Assembly: GCA_963665915.2 (NCBI GenBank)
Contig: CAXXSG010000010.1
Span: 66,435-130,434 of the forward strand
Length of the DNA: 64,000 bases
Direction of reading: 5' to 3'
From: JAFGRU01 sp963665915
Lineage (GTDB): Bacteria; Desulfobacterota; Desulfuromonadia; Desulfuromonadales; JAAYDE01
The translations under genes were made by a program, and so were the position numbers. Every line of letters starts with the position of its first letter. The first letter of the stretch is position 1. The notes under the pieces are model-generated. The model made no database searches, was not told where the DNA came from, and saw only the letters and a program-made list of their open reading frames with translations. Shown in pieces: positions 61,444-64,000 of the stretch.

Positions 61444-63465
61444 ATGTGTGGTATTGCCGGCATTTTAAATGTTAATTCCAATGAGCTTCTTCAGGAAGAT
61501 CTCATGGCCCGGATGATTTCCATGCTTCAGCATCGGGGCCCCGATGAAAGCGGTATCTATATTGATCAGGATATCAGCCTGGGGCATGCCAGATTGAGCA
61601 TCATTGGTGTGGATGGAGGGATTCAGCCCATCTGCAACGAAGATGAGACCCTTTGGATTACCTATAATGGAGAAATATTCAACTACATCGAACTACGGCA
61701 GGATCTTAAGAAAAAGGGGCATCAGTTTAAAACGGAAACAGATACCGAGGTCATTCTTCATCTGTATGAAGATCTGGGCCCGGCTTGCTTAAATGAGCTT
61801 AACGGGCAATTTGCTTTTGGCATCTGGGATTCCCGAAAAAAGGAGCTTTTTCTTGCGCGGGACCGGGTGGGCATCCGCCCGCTCCACTACACTTTTCAGA
61901 ATGGCCGCTTCCATTTTGCTTCCGAGATCAAGGCCCTTTTCATGGATTCCCGTATTCCAAGGGCGCTGGATGTCCAGTCCTTATCCCAGGTTTTCACCTG
62001 CTGGACGACCATCGGTTCCCGAACGGTCTTTCAAGGGATCGAGGAGCTGTGCCCCGGACATTACATGGTTGTCAGGAGCGGAGACGGCCCTACAGGGCAG
62101 AAGCCTTTCTGGACGATTCCCCACTACCCGGCCGCTCAGCAATGGCAGGGGACGCGGGAGGAGGCCGTGGAGGAACTCGGTGCTCTGCTCAAGGATGCCA
62201 TCCGTCTGCGTCTGCGGGCCGATGTCCCGGTTGGCGCCTACCTCAGCGGGGGCTTGGACTCCTCAATCATTACCTCGGTCATCGCCAGAAACTTTAACAA
62301 TCATCTCAAGACCTTTTCCCTGGGGTTTGAAGAAAGCACCTTTGACGAAGCGGGCTATCAGGCGGAGATGGTTGCCTTCCTTGGAACAGACCACCATCAG
62401 ACGACCATCTCGAATCGGGAGGTGAGAGATAATTTTCCGGAAGTTGTCTGGCATTGTGAAAAGCCTCTATTGCGGACTGGACCCGTCCCTCTTTTCCTTC
62501 TCTCAAAACTGGTCAGGGAAAACCGATTCAAGGTGGTCCTGACGGGTGAAGGGGCGGATGAGGTGTTCGGCGGATACAACATATTCAAGGAAGCCAAGGT
62601 CAGATGGTTCTGGGGGCAGCAGCCTCAGTCGAGTTGGCGGCCCCGCCTGATTGAGCGTCTCTATCCCTATATTTTTCAAAATCCTTCTCGGGGCAAGGCT
62701 TTTCTGCAGAAGTTTTTTTCAGTATCCGAGGCGGAGTTGCGCGATCCTTTCATCTCTCATCGCAAGCGTTGGGAGAATACCGGGAAAAGCAACACGTTTT
62801 TCCATCATTCTGTTCTGGCCGAGCTGGCCGGGTTTGACCCCCTCGCTGGTCTGAGTGATCGGATTCCAGCTGATTTCGCGCAACGGGATATTTTTTCCCG
62901 GGCTCAGTGGCTGGAGATGGATGTTTTTCTGTCGAATTACCTGTTGTCCTCTCAGGGCGACCGGGTTGCCATGGCTAACTCTATCGAGTTGCGACTCCCC
63001 TTCCTGGACTACCGAGTCATCGATTTTGCGGCAAAACTGCCTCATCACTGGAAAATGCCGGGGCTGAAGGAAAAATTCCTGCTGAAAAAAGCCTATAGTG
63101 GTCAGGTCCCCGATAGTATCCGGAATCGACCCAAGCAGCCTTACCGTGCGCCTATCGGCCCGGCCTTTTTCCAAGACGGCCCGGAGAAGGTTGGCGACCT
63201 TCTCTGTCTCGACCGATTGGGCAGGATGGGCATTTTTAATGTCAAAAAAGTGATGAATCTGTTTGAAAAGTATCTGCAGCAGGGCCAGGCTCCTGCCAGC
63301 GAAACCCATAACATGGCGATTGTCGGTATCCTTTCGACCCAGCTGATTCATGAACAGTTTGTGGAAAATTTTCCAGGTCGGGAGATAGTTCCTGCAAAGC
63401 CGACCAAAATTATAAGAAAAAATCGGGACTCGGGAGCATCTGGCCAGGATTTTGCGTCCTGTTAA
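61444..63465 (+). CDS. Asparagine-synthase-like amidotransferase 1, exosortase-A locus
   Basis: This 673-residue protein has an N-terminal Ntn glutamine amidotransferase with nucleophile Cys2 (MCGIAGIL) and a C-terminal synthetase with the pyrophosphate loop YLSGGLDSS and GEGADEVFGGYN. Both sites look active. In exosortase loci this family is thought to amidate a uronic acid or similar sugar of the polymer. The ATG at 61444 is fixed by the need for Cys at position 2; an earlier in-frame start at 61390 lies in the repeat. The tail after about residue 625 (PAKPTKIIRKNRDSG) is a short basic extension. Confidence 0.93.
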   Translation: MCGIAGILNVNSNELLQEDLMARMISMLQHRGPDESGIYIDQDISLGHARLSIIGVDGGIQPICNEDETLWITYNGEIFNYIELRQDLKKKGHQFKTETDTEVILHLYEDLGPACLNELNGQFAFGIWDSRKKELFLARDRVGIRPLHYTFQNGRFHFASEIKALFMDSRIPRALDVQSLSQVFTCWTTIGSRTVFQGIEELCPGHYMVVRSGDGPTGQKPFWTIPHYPAAQQWQGTREEAVEELGALLKDAIRLRLRADVPVGAYLSGGLDSSIITSVIARNFNNHLKTFSLGFEESTFDEAGYQAEMVAFLGTDHHQTTISNREVRDNFPEVVWHCEKPLLRTGPVPLFLLSKLVRENRFKVVLTGEGADEVFGGYNIFKEAKVRWFWGQQPQSSWRPRLIERLYPYIFQNPSRGKAFLQKFFSVSEAELRDPFISHRKRWENTGKSNTFFHHSVLAELAGFDPLAGLSDRIPADFAQRDIFSRAQWLEMDVFLSNYLLSSQGDRVAMANSIELRLPFLDYRVIDFAAKLPHHWKMPGLKEKFLLKKAYSGQVPDSIRNRPKQPYRAPIGPAFFQDGPEKVGDLLCLDRLGRMGIFNVKKVMNLFEKYLQQGQAPASETHNMAIVGILSTQLIHEQFVENFPGREIVPAKPTKIIRKNRDSGASGQDFASC

Positions 63466-63480
63466 ACGATAAAAACCTGG

Positions 63481-63704
63481 TCCATGCAAAGGCGCAAAGA
63501 GAAACAAAAGCAATATTTACAGGGATGTGGGGGATGGATGGGATAAGGCTTTTGAATTAAACCAAGGGCATTAGGTAGGGATATATCCTTTTATCCCTCG
63601 TCGTGGGCGCCCCTGTTAGACTGTTTTTGGTTTTTAGGGTTTTAACCCCAAGGTTTCAGGTTTAATCCCCTTTATCCCATGAATCCCTGATAATTGGTTT
63701 TTGG
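63481..63704. repeat. Palindromic repeat unit 9
   Basis: It contains TCCATGCAAAGGCGCAAAGA and the TTTACAGGGATGTGGGGGAT arm, with the opposing CCCCTTTATCCCATGAATCC arm ending TGATAATTGG. A second inner ATCCTTTTATCCCTCGTC arm near 63584 suggests a fused or rearranged double unit. The left end has replaced the usual TCTCACG. Confidence 0.8.
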
Positions 63705-63732
63705 TCTTTAAACAGGCAACGAGGATAAACAA

Positions 63733-64000
63733 ATGGTACCTTTTTCCAAAGATGTTCTCTGTATCGACTCCGAACAGGAAGTGAATCGTATTGCTGCAAA
63801 CCTGCGTTCTCTGATGAGAACCAGGATCAAACGCCGGGGACTGGTCCTCGGGTTATCCGGAGGGATCGACAGTAGCCTGACGGCTGCACTTGCCGTCAAA
63901 GCGCTGGGCTCCGCCCGGGTTTTCGGGCTGGAGATGCCGGAGCGGCATTCGGCAGAGGAAACGCTTTCGTTGAGCAGTTCGGTGGCCGAGAAATTTGGTA
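63733..64000 (+). CDS. nadE: NAD synthase, N-terminal part (runs off the window)
   Basis: The frame is open from the ATG at 63733 to the window edge (89 codons seen). It shows EVNRIAANLRSLMRTRIKRR and the ATP pyrophosphatase loop GLSGGIDSSLTAALAV, followed by VFGLEMPERHS. This is the NadE/NAD synthetase family start, which converts deamido-NAD to NAD. The absence of a nitrilase domain shows it is the ammonia-dependent or separately supplied type. Its position in an EPS locus next to an amidotransferase makes a role in sugar modification possible. The ATG has only a weak GAGG (63721-63724) upstream. Confidence 0.82.
   Translation, partial: MVPFSKDVLCIDSEQEVNRIAANLRSLMRTRIKRRGLVLGLSGGIDSSLTAALAVKALGSARVFGLEMPERHSAEETLSLSSSVAEKFG

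Noticed and set aside
56151..63704. Possible CRISPR array in the repeat-rich EPS gaps
   Set aside because: Repeats are long, palindromic, of uneven length and separated by genes; there are no uniform short repeats with unique spacers and no cas genes.
1..64000. tRNA or rRNA genes
   Set aside because: No rRNA-like sequence and no convincing tRNA cloverleaf was noticed in the gaps; a covariance search was not possible here.

Overview
The window looks like part of the chromosome of an anaerobic deltaproteobacterium of the Desulfuromonadales/Geobacterales type (Desulfobacterota). This is inferred from gene content and order, not from a database match. The supporting signs are the block carD-ispD-ispF-cysS-uvrB, a complete rnfABCDGE ion pump, a stand-alone F0 ATP synthase cluster (atpZ-atpI-atpB-atpE) without F1 genes, a thiS/thiG/thiH/thiE thiamine operon, and an exosortase-A (PEP-CTERM) type exopolysaccharide locus. 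No rRNA, tRNA, CRISPR array, phage or complete insertion sequence was recognised.

Layout. 1-8.9 kb holds housekeeping genes on the plus strand: the end of dnaJ, a TPR/periplasmic-binding lipoprotein-like protein, carD behind a clear sigma70 promoter, ispD/ispF, cysS, a 179-bp foldback repeat, and uvrB. 8.9-15.2 kb is a mixed accessory stretch: small membrane and hypothetical proteins, a cyclophilin-like protein, a decayed livF fragment, a secreted HExxH metalloprotease with three Cys-rich repeats, a CoA-binding protein, a TPM-domain lipoprotein and a RuvC-fold nuclease-like protein. 15.4-21.1 kb holds a large MscS channel and, on the minus strand, hemL-atpZ-atpI-atpB-atpE. hemL, atpI and atpE are all affected by single-base frameshifts. 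21.4-26.6 kb is the rnf operon, bounded by a promoter and a bidirectional terminator. 26.6-36.8 kb carries redox enzymes, an OmpR-type regulator without a phosphoacceptor Asp, ppsR, prmA-rsmE-RDD protein, a GGDEF protein with a dead EAL domain, and an SLC13 permease. 36.9-40.6 kb is the thiamine operon behind a TPP riboswitch and terminator. 40.8-47.6 kb carries a zinc-ribbon protein, a PreP-like M16 protease, a second copy of the foldback repeat, an M23 peptidase and an MshEN-domain protein.

48.4 kb to the end is the exopolysaccharide locus. In order it has a TPR lipoprotein, a sugar-phosphate transferase, a Wza-type export protein, a Wzz-type chain-length protein, a tyrosine autokinase, an outer-membrane beta-barrel protein, an ExeA-like ATPase, a polysaccharide deacetylase, an asparagine-synthase-like amidotransferase, and the start of an NAD synthase. 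Together these would start a polymer on undecaprenyl phosphate, control its length, export it and modify it. No exosortase gene is present up to base 64000. The locus probably continues past the window.

The most unusual feature is the DNA between these EPS genes. Almost every gap is filled with copies of long imperfect-palindrome repeats, other inverted repeats and tandem duplications. Near-identical direct copies flank the deacetylase gene. A second unrelated foldback element with terminal inverted repeats occurs at 6.5 and 44.8 kb. Several frameshifts lie at homopolymer runs in normally essential genes, so sequence error must be excluded before they are read as biology.
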